Below are positions 8,383 through 17,521 of a stretch of 64,000 nucleotides of DNA, in pieces; position 1 is the stretch's first letter; the number at the start of each line of letters is the position of its first letter. The stretch lies in contig NZ_LMDE01000003.1 of assembly GCF_001425025.1 (NCBI RefSeq), positions 53,711 to 117,710 on the forward strand, given 5' to 3'. Origin of the DNA: Nocardioides sp. Root122 (GTDB lineage: Bacteria; Actinomycetota; Actinomycetes; Propionibacteriales; Nocardioidaceae). The translations under genes and the position numbers were made by a program. The notes beneath the pieces are model-generated. The model did not search any database. It saw only the letters and a program-made list of their open reading frames with translations, and was not told where the DNA came from.

Positions 8383-9624
8383 TCAGGCGTCGGACCCCGG
8401 CTCGAGGCGTGCGCCGGACGCCACGTCGGCGGTGACCCGGGATTCCCGGCCGACCAGTACGACGTCCTCGTCCCGCGCGAGCCGGCCGGAGGGCTCCTCA
8501 CCCACCCGCGTCCGCTGCCCGACCTCGCAGCGCTCGTCGAGGACCGTCGTGCGCACCACCGAGCCGGCCCGGATCACGCAGTCCTCCATCACGATGCTGT
8601 CGTGGACCTCGGCGCCCTTCTCGACGACCACGCCCGGTCCGAGGACGCTGCCGACCACGAGGCCGCTCACGTCGGCCCCCGGGGAGAGCAACGAGTCACG
8701 GCACTCCCCCGCTGCGCGCACGCGAGCCGCGGGGCGGTCGGGCCAGTGCGAGATGACGGGACGACCCGGGTGGTCGAAGACGTCGACCCGGCCAGCCAGC
8801 AGGTCGCGGTGGGACTGCAGGTAGAGCCCGGGCTGCCCGACGTCGCGCCAGTAGCCGGCGAGGGGCACGGCGACGACCTTCCCGCCCTCCACGAGCCGCG
8901 GGAGCAGGTGCTCGCCGAAGTCGCCGATCCCGCTGTCGCCCTGCTCGGCGTCCTCCACGTCCTGCTTCCCCGCGAGCTGGGCACGCAGGTCGTGCAGCGT
9001 CTGGACCAGCACGGCGGTGTCGTAGACGAAGACCTCGGTCGCCACGGTGCCTGCAGAGGGCCGGGAAGGCTTGTGCTCGATGCCCGTCACCGTGCCGTCG
9101 CCCCGGGCGAGCACCACGACGTTGTCGGAGGCGTCCTTCTTGCTCACCACGCTGGTCAGCACCGTCGCCGACCGTCCCGCGGCGACGTGCTCCTCGATCA
9201 CGGGCGCGAGGTCCATGTTGAAGACGTGGTCGGCGCTGCAGACCACCAGCGTACGCGCACCGAACGCCTCGAGGTCGGCCGACATCCGCAGCAGCAGGTC
9301 GCCGTTGCCGTGCGCGAAGCCGCTCTCGGTCGCCGGGCCGGTGCCGGTCTGCGGCACGATGCGCCGGAAGCCGCCGCGGTTGCGGTCCAGGCTCCACGGG
9401 CGGCCGCCGGAGAGGTACTCGTCGATCGAGGTGACCTGGTACTCCAGCGACACCCACACGTCCGAGAGGTCGGCGTGCACCAGCCCGGACAGGGCGAAGT
9501 CGATCAGGCGGTGGACACCGCCGTAGGGCAGGGCCGGCTTGGCCCGCTCCCGCGTCAGCACGTCCATGCGGGAGCCCTGACCGCCCGCCTGTACCAGGGC
9601 AAGGACCTCACCGCGTCGTGGCAT
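8383..9624 (-). CDS. GlgC-like glucose-1-phosphate nucleotidyltransferase
   Basis: 413 aa. An N-terminal nucleotidyltransferase domain has the signature VQAGGQGSRM, the activator/substrate segment RAKPALPYGG and RLIDFALS; a C-terminal left-handed beta-helix shows hexapeptide-like repeats (SVLGPGVVVEKGAEVHDSIV). This is the ADP-glucose pyrophosphorylase architecture, the first committed step of glycogen synthesis. It looks more divergent than a classical GlgC, so it may be a paralogue with another sugar phosphate or nucleotide; I leave the symbol empty. The start ATG 9624 is set by the AGGxGxR motif position and is divergent from nadA. Confidence 0.85.
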   Translation of the reverse strand: MPRRGEVLALVQAGGQGSRMDVLTRERAKPALPYGGVHRLIDFALSGLVHADLSDVWVSLEYQVTSIDEYLSGGRPWSLDRNRGGFRRIVPQTGTGPATESGFAHGNGDLLLRMSADLEAFGARTLVVCSADHVFNMDLAPVIEEHVAAGRSATVLTSVVSKKDASDNVVVLARGDGTVTGIEHKPSRPSAGTVATEVFVYDTAVLVQTLHDLRAQLAGKQDVEDAEQGDSGIGDFGEHLLPRLVEGGKVVAVPLAGYWRDVGQPGLYLQSHRDLLAGRVDVFDHPGRPVISHWPDRPAARVRAAGECRDSLLSPGADVSGLVVGSVLGPGVVVEKGAEVHDSIVMEDCVIRAGSVVRTTVLDERCEVGQRTRVGEEPSGRLARDEDVVLVGRESRVTADVASGARLEPGSDA

Positions 9625-9680
9625 GCCGCACAGGGTGCCACGGCGGCGGTGATGTCGCCCTCCCCTCCTAGGATGAGCAC

Positions 9681-10865
9681 ATGAGCCTCGTCGACCTGCC
9701 GCTCCTCCCGCTCGGCAAGGGCCGCGACCTCGACGCCGAGCGCGGCGTGGAGTGCCCCGGTGATCTCCCGGCGGCGTCCGACCCCACGCTGGTCGCCCGG
9801 GCACGCGCGGCCAAGGACGCCCTCGGCGAGCGGGTCTTCGTGCTCGGCCACCACTACCAGCGCGACGAGGTCATCCAGTTCGCCGACGTCACCGGCGACT
9901 CCTTCAAGCTCGCGCGCGACGCGGCCGCGCGTCCCGCAGCGGAGTTCATCGTCTTCTGCGGCGTGCACTTCATGGCCGAGTCGGCCGACATCCTCACCTC
10001 TCCCGCGCAGCAGGTCGTGCTGCCCGACCTGGCGGCCGGCTGCTCGATGGCCGACATGGCGCGCCTGCGCCAGGTCGAGGACGCGTGGGACGCGATGGCC
10101 GACGCCGGCATCCAGGACCTCGTCGTCCCGGTGACCTACATGAACTCCAGCGCCGACATCAAGGCCTTCTGCGGCCGCAACGGCGGCGTGGTGTGCACCT
10201 CCTCCAACGCCGACGTGGCCCTCGACTGGGCGTTCCAGCAGAAGGCCCACGTCGACGGCGACGCCAAGGTCCTCTTCCTGCCCGACCAGCACCTCGGCCG
10301 CAACACCGCGGTGCTCCAGATGGGCATCGCGCTCGACGAGTGCGTCGTGTGGGACCCGCTGCAGCCCGGCGGCGGCCTCACCGCCGAGGAAATGCAGAGG
10401 GCCCGGATGATCCTGTGGAAGGGCCACTGCTCGGTGCACGGCCGCTTCTCCGAGGACGTCGTCGACGAGCTGCGCGCCGCGCACCCCGGCATCAACGTGC
10501 TCGTCCACCCCGAGTGCAAGCACGAGGTCGTGCTCAAGGCCGACCTGGTCGGCTCGACCGAGTTCATCATCAAGACGATCGAGGCGGCCGAGCCCGGCAC
10601 CGTCTGGGCGATCGGCACCGAGCTCAACCTCGTCAAGCGCCTCGCCGACGCCCACCCCGACAAGACGATCGTCTTCCTCGACCGCAACGTCTGCTACTGC
10701 TCGACGATGAACCGCATCGACCTGCCGCACCTGGTCTGGGCGCTGGAGAACCTGGTGGCGGGCGAGGTGGTCAACCGCATCGCGGTCGACCCCGAGACCG
10801 AGGCCGACGCGCTCCTGGCGCTGCAGCGGATGCTCGACCTGCCCGGCAAGTCGCACCGCGACTGA
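9681..10865 (+). CDS. nadA: Quinolinate synthase
   Basis: [4Fe-4S] enzyme condensing iminoaspartate with dihydroxyacetone phosphate to make quinolinate for NAD. 394 aa, the long form. Family motifs: VLGHHYQRDEV, GCSMADM (cluster Cys), PDQHLGRNT, HPECKHEV (cluster Cys), IGTELNLV and NVCYCSTMN (cluster Cys). An AGGATG ribosome site precedes ATG 9681. nadB and nadC are not adjacent, so the pathway is split. An A-type Fe-S carrier gene lies 4 kb away. Confidence 0.97.
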   Translation: MSLVDLPLLPLGKGRDLDAERGVECPGDLPAASDPTLVARARAAKDALGERVFVLGHHYQRDEVIQFADVTGDSFKLARDAAARPAAEFIVFCGVHFMAESADILTSPAQQVVLPDLAAGCSMADMARLRQVEDAWDAMADAGIQDLVVPVTYMNSSADIKAFCGRNGGVVCTSSNADVALDWAFQQKAHVDGDAKVLFLPDQHLGRNTAVLQMGIALDECVVWDPLQPGGGLTAEEMQRARMILWKGHCSVHGRFSEDVVDELRAAHPGINVLVHPECKHEVVLKADLVGSTEFIIKTIEAAEPGTVWAIGTELNLVKRLADAHPDKTIVFLDRNVCYCSTMNRIDLPHLVWALENLVAGEVVNRIAVDPETEADALLALQRMLDLPGKSHRD

Positions 10866-10881
10866 CGCGCACCCCACCACG

Positions 10882-12069
10882 ATGACCTTGCGGCACGTCA
10901 CCGACTCGGAGCGGCGCAGCCGCATCGCCGTACGCCACTGCCTGGCTCCCGCACACCGCAAGGAGCACGTCACGGTCGTCACCCACGCGATGACCGTGCT
11001 CCACGCGACGGAGGCGGCGACGGTCCACCTCGCCCTCGCGGCACGCACGGAGGGCCTGACGCCCGAGGCCATCGACGTCGAGCTCTACGACGCGCGCCAG
11101 GTCGTCAAGCAGCTGGCCATGCGACGCACGCTCTTCGTCTTCCCGCGCGAGATGCTGCCGGCCGCGTGGGGCAGCGCCGCCGCCAGGGTGGCGACCTCCG
11201 AGCGGAAGCGGATCGCGAAGGCGATCGCCGGCGCCGGCATCGCGCCCGACGGCGAGGCCTGGCTCGACGCCGCCCGCGAGGCGACCCTCGCCCGCCTCGC
11301 CGCGGGCCCCGCCACCACGGCGCAGCTGCGGGCCGAGGTGCCGGAGCTCGCCGGCACGGTCGGCGGCGACACCGACAAACGGTGGGACCGCCCCGTCCCG
11401 GTGGCGCCGTGGGTGCTCACCCACCTCGGGCTCGAGGGAAAGACGCTGCGAGGCCGCAACGCCGGGCACTGGCGCCTCAACAAGCCGACGTGGACCACCG
11501 CCGAGGACTGGTTGGGCGTCGTGCCTGACCCCCTGAGCGAGGCGGAGGGGTACTCCACTCTCGTCCGCTCCTGGCTGACCACGTTCGGGCCCGGCACGGC
11601 CGCCGACATCCAGTGGTGGTTGGGCTCCACGAAGACCGCGGTGACCCGCGCGCTGGCGGACGTCGGCGCCGTGCAGGTCACCCTCGACGACGGCTCCGTC
11701 GGGTGGGTGCTGCGGGAGGACGCCGAGGACACCGGTCCGGTCGAGCCCTGGGCCGCGCTGCTGCCGACCCTCGACCCGACCGTCATGGGGTGGAAGCAGC
11801 GCGGGTTCTACCTCGACCCGGCACACGTCCCCTACCTGTTCGACACCAACGGCAACGCCGGCACCACTGCCTGGTGGGACGGCCGGGTCGTCGGCTGCTG
11901 GGTGCAGGACGACGAGGGCGTCGTACGTCTGTCCCTGCTCGAGGACGTCGAGCCGGCTGGCCGTGACGCGCTGGAGCAGGAGGCGCGACGGCTCACCCAC
12001 TGGCTCGACGGCACCGTGATCGGCAGCGTCTACGCCTCGCGGCAGATGAGGCAGGCGAAGCTGCCCTAG
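10882..12069 (+). CDS. Winged-helix DNA-binding protein, AlkZ/YcaQ-like (HTH_42 family)
   Basis: 395 aa with the composition of the AlkZ superfamily: tandem winged helices and a C-terminal beta part ending GTVIGSVYASRQ. Members characterised in other bacteria are DNA glycosylases that repair alkylation or interstrand crosslinks (AlkZ/YcaQ), but many actinobacterial paralogues are untested. I did not find a clear QxQ catalytic motif, so enzymatic activity is uncertain. The TAG stop shares the CTAG of the histidine-kinase stop on the other strand (12066-12069). Confidence 0.75.
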   Translation: MTLRHVTDSERRSRIAVRHCLAPAHRKEHVTVVTHAMTVLHATEAATVHLALAARTEGLTPEAIDVELYDARQVVKQLAMRRTLFVFPREMLPAAWGSAAARVATSERKRIAKAIAGAGIAPDGEAWLDAAREATLARLAAGPATTAQLRAEVPELAGTVGGDTDKRWDRPVPVAPWVLTHLGLEGKTLRGRNAGHWRLNKPTWTTAEDWLGVVPDPLSEAEGYSTLVRSWLTTFGPGTAADIQWWLGSTKTAVTRALADVGAVQVTLDDGSVGWVLREDAEDTGPVEPWAALLPTLDPTVMGWKQRGFYLDPAHVPYLFDTNGNAGTTAWWDGRVVGCWVQDDEGVVRLSLLEDVEPAGRDALEQEARRLTHWLDGTVIGSVYASRQMRQAKLP

Positions 12070-13241
12070 GGCTCGTCGTCGACGGCGGGGAGCGCGAACC
12101 AGAAGACCGAGCCACCGTCCTCGCGGTCGTCGACGCCCATGGTGCCGCCGTGCGCCTCGATGATCCGGCGGCAGGTCGCCAGGCCGATCCCCGAGCCCTC
12201 GACGGTCTTGTCGAGGCGCGCCAGCGGGGCGAAGACGCGCTCGCGCTTGTCGTCGGGGACACCGCGGCCCCGGTCGCGCACCTCGACCCGGTGCCGGCCG
12301 TCGAGCCGCCGGCTGCCCACCTCGACGTCGGGCTGCTCACCCACGAGCGTGAACTTCGCGGCGTTGTCGATGAGGTTCATCAGCACCGAGCGCAGCTGTG
12401 AGGCGTCGCCACGCACCACGGGGAGGGGGTCGGCCCGGACCAGGGGCCGGTCGATCCGACCGGCGAGGTCGTCGAGCGCGGCGTCGAGCTCGATCGACAG
12501 GTCGACCCGCGCGTCACCGGGCGCGTCGCCCTGCGAGGCGAAGTCGAGCAGGTTGCCGATCATGTCGTTCATCCGGTCGACGCCGCGACGGGCGCGCGCG
12601 ACCGTGTCGACCTGGTAGGGGTCGGTCACCTCCATCTCGAGCGCCTCGAGGGAGAGCGAGATCGAGGTCAACGGGTTCTTCAGGTCGTGGCTGACCTGAC
12701 CTGCGAAGTTGGCCAGCCGGTCGTTGGAGGTGCTCAGCCGGGCATTGACCTCGCTGAGCCGCCGCGATGCCAGCTCCAGCTCGAGCACGTCGACCACCCG
12801 GTCGGCGAGGAGCGCCAGGCCCTTGGCGGCCTCCGGGGTCACCGGATGGGCCACCGTGTCGAAGACGCACAGCGTGCCGATGACGACGCCGTCGGGCGTG
12901 CGCAGGGGCTGGGAGCCGTAGTACTTCACGTCCGCGACCTCGCCGGTCGTCCAGGGGTTGTCCCCGAAGCGCGGGTCCTGACTGGCGTCGTCGAGGAGGA
13001 TGGGCTGTCCCGACTCCACGACCTGGCGGCACATGGAGTCGTCACAGGGCGTCGTCGCCCCCTCGAATCCCGTCGTGGCCACCTGGTGCTGGTGCCGGCT
13101 GCTCAGCAGGTTGACCGTGGCGAACGGCACGCCGGCGAGCTGCGCGGCGAGGTCCACGAGCGCGTCGAGCTCGCGGCGCGGCGGCCCGTCGAGGATGTCG
13201 TACGCCGCCAGCGCCCGGTCGCGCTCCACACCTGTGCTCAC
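12066..13241 (-). CDS. GAF-domain sensor histidine kinase, last gene of the psp operon
   Basis: 391 aa, cytoplasmic (no membrane helix). A GAF domain covers about 25-155 (with CDDSMCRQVV and GTLCVFD typical of GAF sensors), followed by a coiled linker, HisKA with phospho-His185 (GQVSHDLKNPL) and a HATPase domain (NLIDNAAKF, DRGRGVPDD, GSGIGLATCRRI). No receiver domain and no response-regulator gene is adjacent, so its partner is elsewhere. The GTG start overlaps the pspAB stop by GTGA, tying it to the PspA envelope-stress operon. Confidence 0.9.
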   Translation of the reverse strand: MSTGVERDRALAAYDILDGPPRRELDALVDLAAQLAGVPFATVNLLSSRHQHQVATTGFEGATTPCDDSMCRQVVESGQPILLDDASQDPRFGDNPWTTGEVADVKYYGSQPLRTPDGVVIGTLCVFDTVAHPVTPEAAKGLALLADRVVDVLELELASRRLSEVNARLSTSNDRLANFAGQVSHDLKNPLTSISLSLEALEMEVTDPYQVDTVARARRGVDRMNDMIGNLLDFASQGDAPGDARVDLSIELDAALDDLAGRIDRPLVRADPLPVVRGDASQLRSVLMNLIDNAAKFTLVGEQPDVEVGSRRLDGRHRVEVRDRGRGVPDDKRERVFAPLARLDKTVEGSGIGLATCRRIIEAHGGTMGVDDREDGGSVFWFALPAVDDEP

Positions 13242-13810
13242 AGCCCGGGAGCCTTCCAGACGGCCAGCCATCGTTGGGTGTCGGGCTCCATCGGCAGCTC
13301 CTTGTCCAAGAGGTCGCGCACGGACAGCTCGAGGAGCGTGTCGCGGGACTGCTCGCCCGTGGGCGCGAAGGGGTAGAAGGTGCCCTGCTTGTAGAGGTAG
13401 GTCAGGCCGAAGGTCTGCCCGGCGGCGCTGCGGAAGGGCACCATGGAGCAGAGCAGCCCGGCCTCGAAGCCGTTGAGCTCGAGCGTGGTGTTGACCGCGT
13501 GCAGGTCGGTGCACAGGCCCGACATGTCGTCCTTGTCGCCCGCGACCACCAGCCAGGTGAACCCGAAGTCGTCCTGGGTGACGCTGACCTCAGGAGCCTC
13601 GTCGTCGTCACGGATGAGGGCCACCACGTCCTCCTGGGTCTGGGCGAAGGCGGCACCCGCGGCAGAGCGGTAGCAGACCGAGCCGGAGCCGGTCGGCTCG
13701 AAGCCCAGGGCCGTCTGCAGCGTGACGGCCGCGCTGGGGACGTGGAACAGTGCGTCGAGGTTGTTGCGCTTGGGCTGCGTCCGCGCGCGCACCGCCTCCC
13801 AGAGGCCCAT
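13238..13810 (-). CDS. PspA-associated protein PspAB
   Basis: 190-aa cytoplasmic protein found in actinobacterial psp loci directly after htpX. Typical features are the opening MGLWEAVRARTQPKRNNLD and the central DDFGFTWLVV segment; the fold resembles small secretion-chaperone/YbjN-like proteins by general appearance only. The function is unproven; by position it modulates PspA or the HtpX protease. It begins 11 nt downstream of the htpX stop and overlaps the histidine kinase gene. Confidence 0.82.
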   Translation of the reverse strand: MGLWEAVRARTQPKRNNLDALFHVPSAAVTLQTALGFEPTGSGSVCYRSAAGAAFAQTQEDVVALIRDDDEAPEVSVTQDDFGFTWLVVAGDKDDMSGLCTDLHAVNTTLELNGFEAGLLCSMVPFRSAAGQTFGLTYLYKQGTFYPFAPTGEQSRDTLLELSVRDLLDKELPMEPDTQRWLAVWKAPGL

Positions 13811-13821
13811 CGATCGTCCCC

Positions 13822-14721
13822 TCAGCCCGTCGGCCTGCTGAGCTCGGCCTGGATGCGGGCCAGCTGCTCGAGCCGCTGCTGGAGGGGCGGGTGGGTCGCC
13901 ATCAGCCCGCCCACGCCGCCGCGCAGCGCCGGCACGATGCACAGCGCGCTGGCGGCGTTCGCGCGGAGGTCGCGCTGCGGGGTGGCGGCCACCTCGCCGC
14001 TGATCTTCTGCAGCGCCGAGGCCAGCGCGGCCGGCTTCATCGTCAGGTAGGCGCCCGACCGGTCGGCGCAGAGCTCGCGGTAGCGCGACAGCAGGCGCAG
14101 CAGCAGGAAGCTGACGGCGTAGACCACGAGGCTGACCAGGAGCGCGACCAGCACGGCCGGCAGGGCGCTGTTGTTGTTGCGACGTCCCATCCCGCCGAAC
14201 TGCGCGAAGCGCATCAGCAGCCCCGCCGCGATGCCGGCCGAGGAGGCGACGGTCATGACCAGCACGTCGCGGTGGGCCACGTGGCTCAGCTCGTGGGCCA
14301 GGACCGCCTCGAGCTCCTCGGCGTCGAGCGTCTGCAGGATGCCGGTGGTCACGCAGACCACGGCCCGGTCCGGCGACCGCCCGGTGGCGAACGCGTTGGC
14401 GACCGCCATGTCGGCGATCCCCACCCGCGGCTTGGGCATGTCGGCCAGCGCGCACAGCCGGTCGATCATTCCGTGCAGCTCCGGCGCCTCCTCGGGGGAG
14501 ACCTCACGGGCGCGCATCGCGCGCATCGCGACCTTGTCGGAGCTCCACCACTGCCAGAACGCCATGCCGATGGCGATCACGGCCACGATCGGCGCGTAGC
14601 CGGACCCGACCACCTGGATGAGCACGACGACGAGGCCGACGAAGAGCCCGCCGAGCAGGAACATGGTCAGGGTCATCCGGGCGGTGAGCCCGCTGTCCTT
14701 GATGAAGCGTGAGGAGGCCAT
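13822..14721 (-). CDS. htpX: Membrane zinc metalloprotease HtpX
   Basis: 299-aa M48 protease for quality control of membrane proteins. Two N-terminal helices (about 16-37 and 43-58), then the zinc motif HELSH at 143-147, two further hydrophobic segments (about 155-172 and 185-212), and RYRELCADRSGA, whose Glu is the probable third zinc ligand. It sits between pspAA and pspAB, linking proteolysis with the PspA membrane-stress response. Confidence 0.95.
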   Translation of the reverse strand: MASSRFIKDSGLTARMTLTMFLLGGLFVGLVVVLIQVVGSGYAPIVAVIAIGMAFWQWWSSDKVAMRAMRAREVSPEEAPELHGMIDRLCALADMPKPRVGIADMAVANAFATGRSPDRAVVCVTTGILQTLDAEELEAVLAHELSHVAHRDVLVMTVASSAGIAAGLLMRFAQFGGMGRRNNNSALPAVLVALLVSLVVYAVSFLLLRLLSRYRELCADRSGAYLTMKPAALASALQKISGEVAATPQRDLRANAASALCIVPALRGGVGGLMATHPPLQQRLEQLARIQAELSRPTG

Positions 14722-14742
14722 GGCCGAAGGTGTGGGCCCGTC

Positions 14743-15021
14743 TCAGCCCGGGATGAGGCCGTCGTCGCCCAGCAGCTCGCGGACCTCGTCGATCGTGGCG
14801 TCCGGCGGCGGCAGGATCAGGTCGGACTCGTCGAGCGAGTCCATCTCGTGGTGCGTCCCGTTGGCGCGCACGGCCGACAGCAGCCCGTGCAGGGCGGTGC
14901 GGAACATCGCCTCGTCGCCGGACTCGACGGCCTGCTCGATCTGGGTGTCGAGGCCGTTGAGGGCGTCGAGCGCGTGGTCCTCGAGGTCGTACTGCCCCTC
15001 GCCGAGGATGCGGACGATCAT
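14743..15021 (-). CDS. PspA-associated protein PspAA
   Basis: 92-aa acidic protein starting IVRILGEGQYDLED, the hallmark of the PspAA domain that accompanies PspA in actinobacteria and other groups. Probably a small regulatory partner of PspA. Its ATG overlaps the pspA stop (ATGA), so it is translated together with PspA. Confidence 0.85.
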   Translation of the reverse strand: MIVRILGEGQYDLEDHALDALNGLDTQIEQAVESGDEAMFRTALHGLLSAVRANGTHHEMDSLDESDLILPPPDATIDEVRELLGDDGLIPG

Positions 15022-15812
15022 GCCTGGCCGCCCTCGTTGGCCTGGCGCTGCGCGGTCTGGCCCTCGGGCTCGGCGTCGAGGATGTCGCCGTCGCCGGCCT
15101 CGATGGCCTGCGGGGCGCTGCCGGCCTTGAGGCGGGCCAGCTCGGCCTCGACGTCGGAGGTGGACGAGAGCGCGTCGAGCTCGCGGGAGATGTCGTCGCC
15201 GGCGTTGATCTGGGAGGCGTCGTCGAGCGCGCCGGAGGCGATCAGCTCGTCGATGGCCTGGCCCCGGGCCTGCATCTGGGCGGTCTTGTCCTCCGCGCGC
15301 TGGATGGCCAGGCCGACGTCGCCCATCTCCTCGCCGATGCCGGACATGGCCTCGCCGATGCGGGTCTGCGCCTCCGCAGCGGTGTAGGTGGCCTTGATCG
15401 TCTCCTTGCGGGTGCGGAAGGCCTCGACCTTGGCCTGCAGCCGCTGCTGCGCGAGGACGAGCTTCTCCTCCTCGCCCTGCAGCGTCGCCTGCTGCTCCTT
15501 GAGGCTGGCGATCTGCGAGGTGAGTCCGGACTTGCGGGTGAGGGCCTCGCGGGCGAGGTCCTCACGACCCGCGCCGATGGCCTTCTCGGCCTGGCCCTGG
15601 AGCTTGGCCGACTGCTGCTCGAGCTGGTTGACCTGCAGCTCGACGCGCTTGCGGCTCGTGGCGACGTCGGCGACGCCGCGGCGTACCTTCGAGAGGAGCT
15701 CGAGCTGCCGCTGGTAGCTGTAGTCGAGGGTCTCCCGGGGGTCCTCCGCCCTGTCCAGGGCCTTGTTCGCCTTGGAGCGGAAGATCAGGCTGATGCGCTT
15801 CATGAGACTCAT
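15018..15812 (-). CDS. pspA: Phage-shock protein A (PspA/IM30/Vipp1 family)
   Basis: 264 aa, almost entirely alpha-helical coiled coil, with the diagnostic N-terminus ISLIFRSKANKALDRAEDP and DVATSRKRVE. PspA is an ESCRT-III-like protein that binds and repairs stressed inner membrane. First gene of the operon pspA-pspAA-htpX-pspAB-kinase. The C-terminal tail (from about 225) is acidic and low-complexity. The start may be at 15812 or at the internal Met4; the context does not decide. Confidence 0.95.
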   Translation of the reverse strand: MSLMKRISLIFRSKANKALDRAEDPRETLDYSYQRQLELLSKVRRGVADVATSRKRVELQVNQLEQQSAKLQGQAEKAIGAGREDLAREALTRKSGLTSQIASLKEQQATLQGEEEKLVLAQQRLQAKVEAFRTRKETIKATYTAAEAQTRIGEAMSGIGEEMGDVGLAIQRAEDKTAQMQARGQAIDELIASGALDDASQINAGDDISRELDALSSTSDVEAELARLKAGSAPQAIEAGDGDILDAEPEGQTAQRQANEGGQA

Positions 15813-15830
15813 CGGGGTACAGACCCTCTC

Positions 15831-15852
15831 TTGGTCATGGCTTGGTCATGGC
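15831..15852. repeat. 11-bp tandem duplication upstream of pspA
   Basis: The 11-mer TTGGTCATGGC occurs twice in succession in the 202-bp intergenic region between pspA and the divergent DUF3043 gene. It lies in the untranslated leader of pspA and could be a regulator site or just a replication slip. Confidence 0.5.
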
Positions 15853-16014
15853 TCGTCCGTGGGGCAGAAACGTTGCCCTCACCCTAGGACCAAACCCCAA
15901 CAGGAGGTAGGGCATTGCCGCCAGCGCGGGCGCCCGGGACGGCGGCAGGCGGCCCGCGTCCCGGACGGCGATAGGCTGGCCCCCAGCATCCGCACCAGGT
16001 GAAGGCAGCACGCG

Positions 16015-16596
16015 TTGTTCCGACGTTCCACCCCCGAGCCCGACGTCCCGGCCACCACCGACAAGGTGGGCGGCAAGGGGCGACCAACGCCGACCCGCAA
16101 GGAGGCGGAGGCCGCCGCGCGGGCACGCGCCAAGGTGCCGCGGACCCGCAAGGAGCAGATGGCCGCCCAGCGCTCCGCGCGAGGCGACACCGCCTCCAAG
16201 ATGCGCCAGGCGATGAAGACCGGCGACGACCGCTACCTCCCCAGCCGTGACCGCGGACCCGTCCGCCGGTTCATCCGTGACTTCGTCGACTCCCGCTTCA
16301 GCTTCATCGAGCTGATGGTGCCGCTGCTGATCGTCTCGATGGTGCTGGGCTACTCCGGCAGCACGACCGCACAGAACCTCGGCAACACGGTGCTGTTCAC
16401 CACGATCCTGGTGATCGTCTTCGACATCGTGATGCTGCGTGTCCGCCTGCGACGCGAGCTCGCTCACCGGTTCCCGGGCGAGTCCACCAAGGGCACGACG
16501 ATGTACGCCGCCATGCGCTCGCTGCAGATGAAGTTCCTGCGCCTGCCCAAGGCCCAGGTGAAGATCGGCGAGAAGCTCCCCGAGACCTATCGATGA
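16015..16596 (+). CDS. DUF3043 membrane protein
   Basis: 193 aa, starting at TTG 16015 (FRRSTPEPD). A long basic, Arg/Lys/Ala-rich cytoplasmic N-terminus (to about 95) precedes two membrane helices (about 98-115 and 122-144), then a basic tail. This layout matches the actinobacterial DUF3043 family, of unknown function. A -10-like TAGGCT lies at 15972-15977. The stop overlaps the next GNAT gene (ATGA). Confidence 0.82.
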   Translation: MFRRSTPEPDVPATTDKVGGKGRPTPTRKEAEAAARARAKVPRTRKEQMAAQRSARGDTASKMRQAMKTGDDRYLPSRDRGPVRRFIRDFVDSRFSFIELMVPLLIVSMVLGYSGSTTAQNLGNTVLFTTILVIVFDIVMLRVRLRRELAHRFPGESTKGTTMYAAMRSLQMKFLRLPKAQVKIGEKLPETYR

Positions 16597-17153
16597 GCCA
16601 CTCGCACTCCGGCGGCCCGACCGCCGACGTCTCCGTGCGCGTGGCATGGGCCGACGACGCCGACGCGATCGCCGGCGTGCAGGTCCGCGCGTGGCCCGCG
16701 CTCTACGCCGGGCTGCTGCCCGCCGAGGTCCTGCCGAGCGACGTCGAGGCGGTCGCCGCCCAGTGGCGCCAGGCCCTGGCGCGCCCGGCGGACGCCCGCC
16801 ACCGCGTGCTGGTCGCCCTCGAGCGCAACCGCGTCGTGGGTTTCGCACTGACGTCGCCGGCCACCGACCCCGACTGCGACCCCGTCGCCGACGGCGAGCT
16901 GGCGGAGGTGACCCTCGACCCGCAGGAGCGCGGCAAGGGGCACGGCTCGCGGCTGCTGCAGGCAGCCGTGGACACGCTTGCTGCCGACCGTTTCAGCCGC
17001 GCGGTGACCTGGGTCAACGCCCCTGACGACGCCCTGCGGACCTTCCTGACCGACGCCGGCTGGGCGCCCGACACGGCGCACCGCGAGCTCGACCTCGACG
17101 GGACGGGCGCCACGACGGTGAAGCAGGTCCGCCTGCACACCGCCATCGGCTGA
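16593..17153 (+). CDS. GNAT-family N-acetyltransferase
   Basis: 186 aa single GNAT domain: an N-terminal VRVAWADDADAIAGVQVRAW, then the acetyl-CoA loop DPQERGKGHGSRLL and the terminal FLTDAGWAPD. The substrate is unknown. Translation is coupled to DUF3043, but this pairing gives no clear functional hint. Confidence 0.85.
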   Translation: MSHSHSGGPTADVSVRVAWADDADAIAGVQVRAWPALYAGLLPAEVLPSDVEAVAAQWRQALARPADARHRVLVALERNRVVGFALTSPATDPDCDPVADGELAEVTLDPQERGKGHGSRLLQAAVDTLAADRFSRAVTWVNAPDDALRTFLTDAGWAPDTAHRELDLDGTGATTVKQVRLHTAIG

Positions 17154-17259
17154 CCCCTCCGGGCCGGCTGAAGTCCACCCCTTCGGATCTTGTTTTTCGG
17201 GTGGCGCGCGTCACCATGGAGGAGCCGGCTACTCCGCCGGCCCAGCACGGGGGTTCGAC

Positions 17260-17499
17260 ATGCTCGGTCCGCTTCCCACACTCCACCGGTTCGCCCTGGT
17301 CCTCGGCGCCCTGCTCGTCTGCGTCGGCATCGGGTTCTGGCTGGGCGCCATGCCCGAGATCCCGCTCAACCTGCGCGCGGGCGTGCTCGCGGGCGTCGGC
17401 GCGGGCGTGGCCGCCGCGTTCGTCCTGGTCCACGACTTCCACCAGGGACTGCACCAGGGACAGGCCCGCCCGGCGCGGGTCCGCCGTCGTACGCACTGA
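17260..17499 (+). CDS. Small two-helix membrane protein (79 aa)
   Basis: Hypothetical protein with two predicted membrane helices (about 9-29 and 40-58) and a basic, Arg-rich C-terminal tail suggesting the tail faces the cytoplasm. The ATG is at 17260. Upstream, 17175-17204, a CCACCC/GGGTGG pair may form a weak hairpin. No family recognised. Confidence 0.65.
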   Translation: MLGPLPTLHRFALVLGALLVCVGIGFWLGAMPEIPLNLRAGVLAGVGAGVAAAFVLVHDFHQGLHQGQARPARVRRRTH

Positions 17500-17521
17500 G
17501 GAGCCGCACTAGCCTCGGGGC

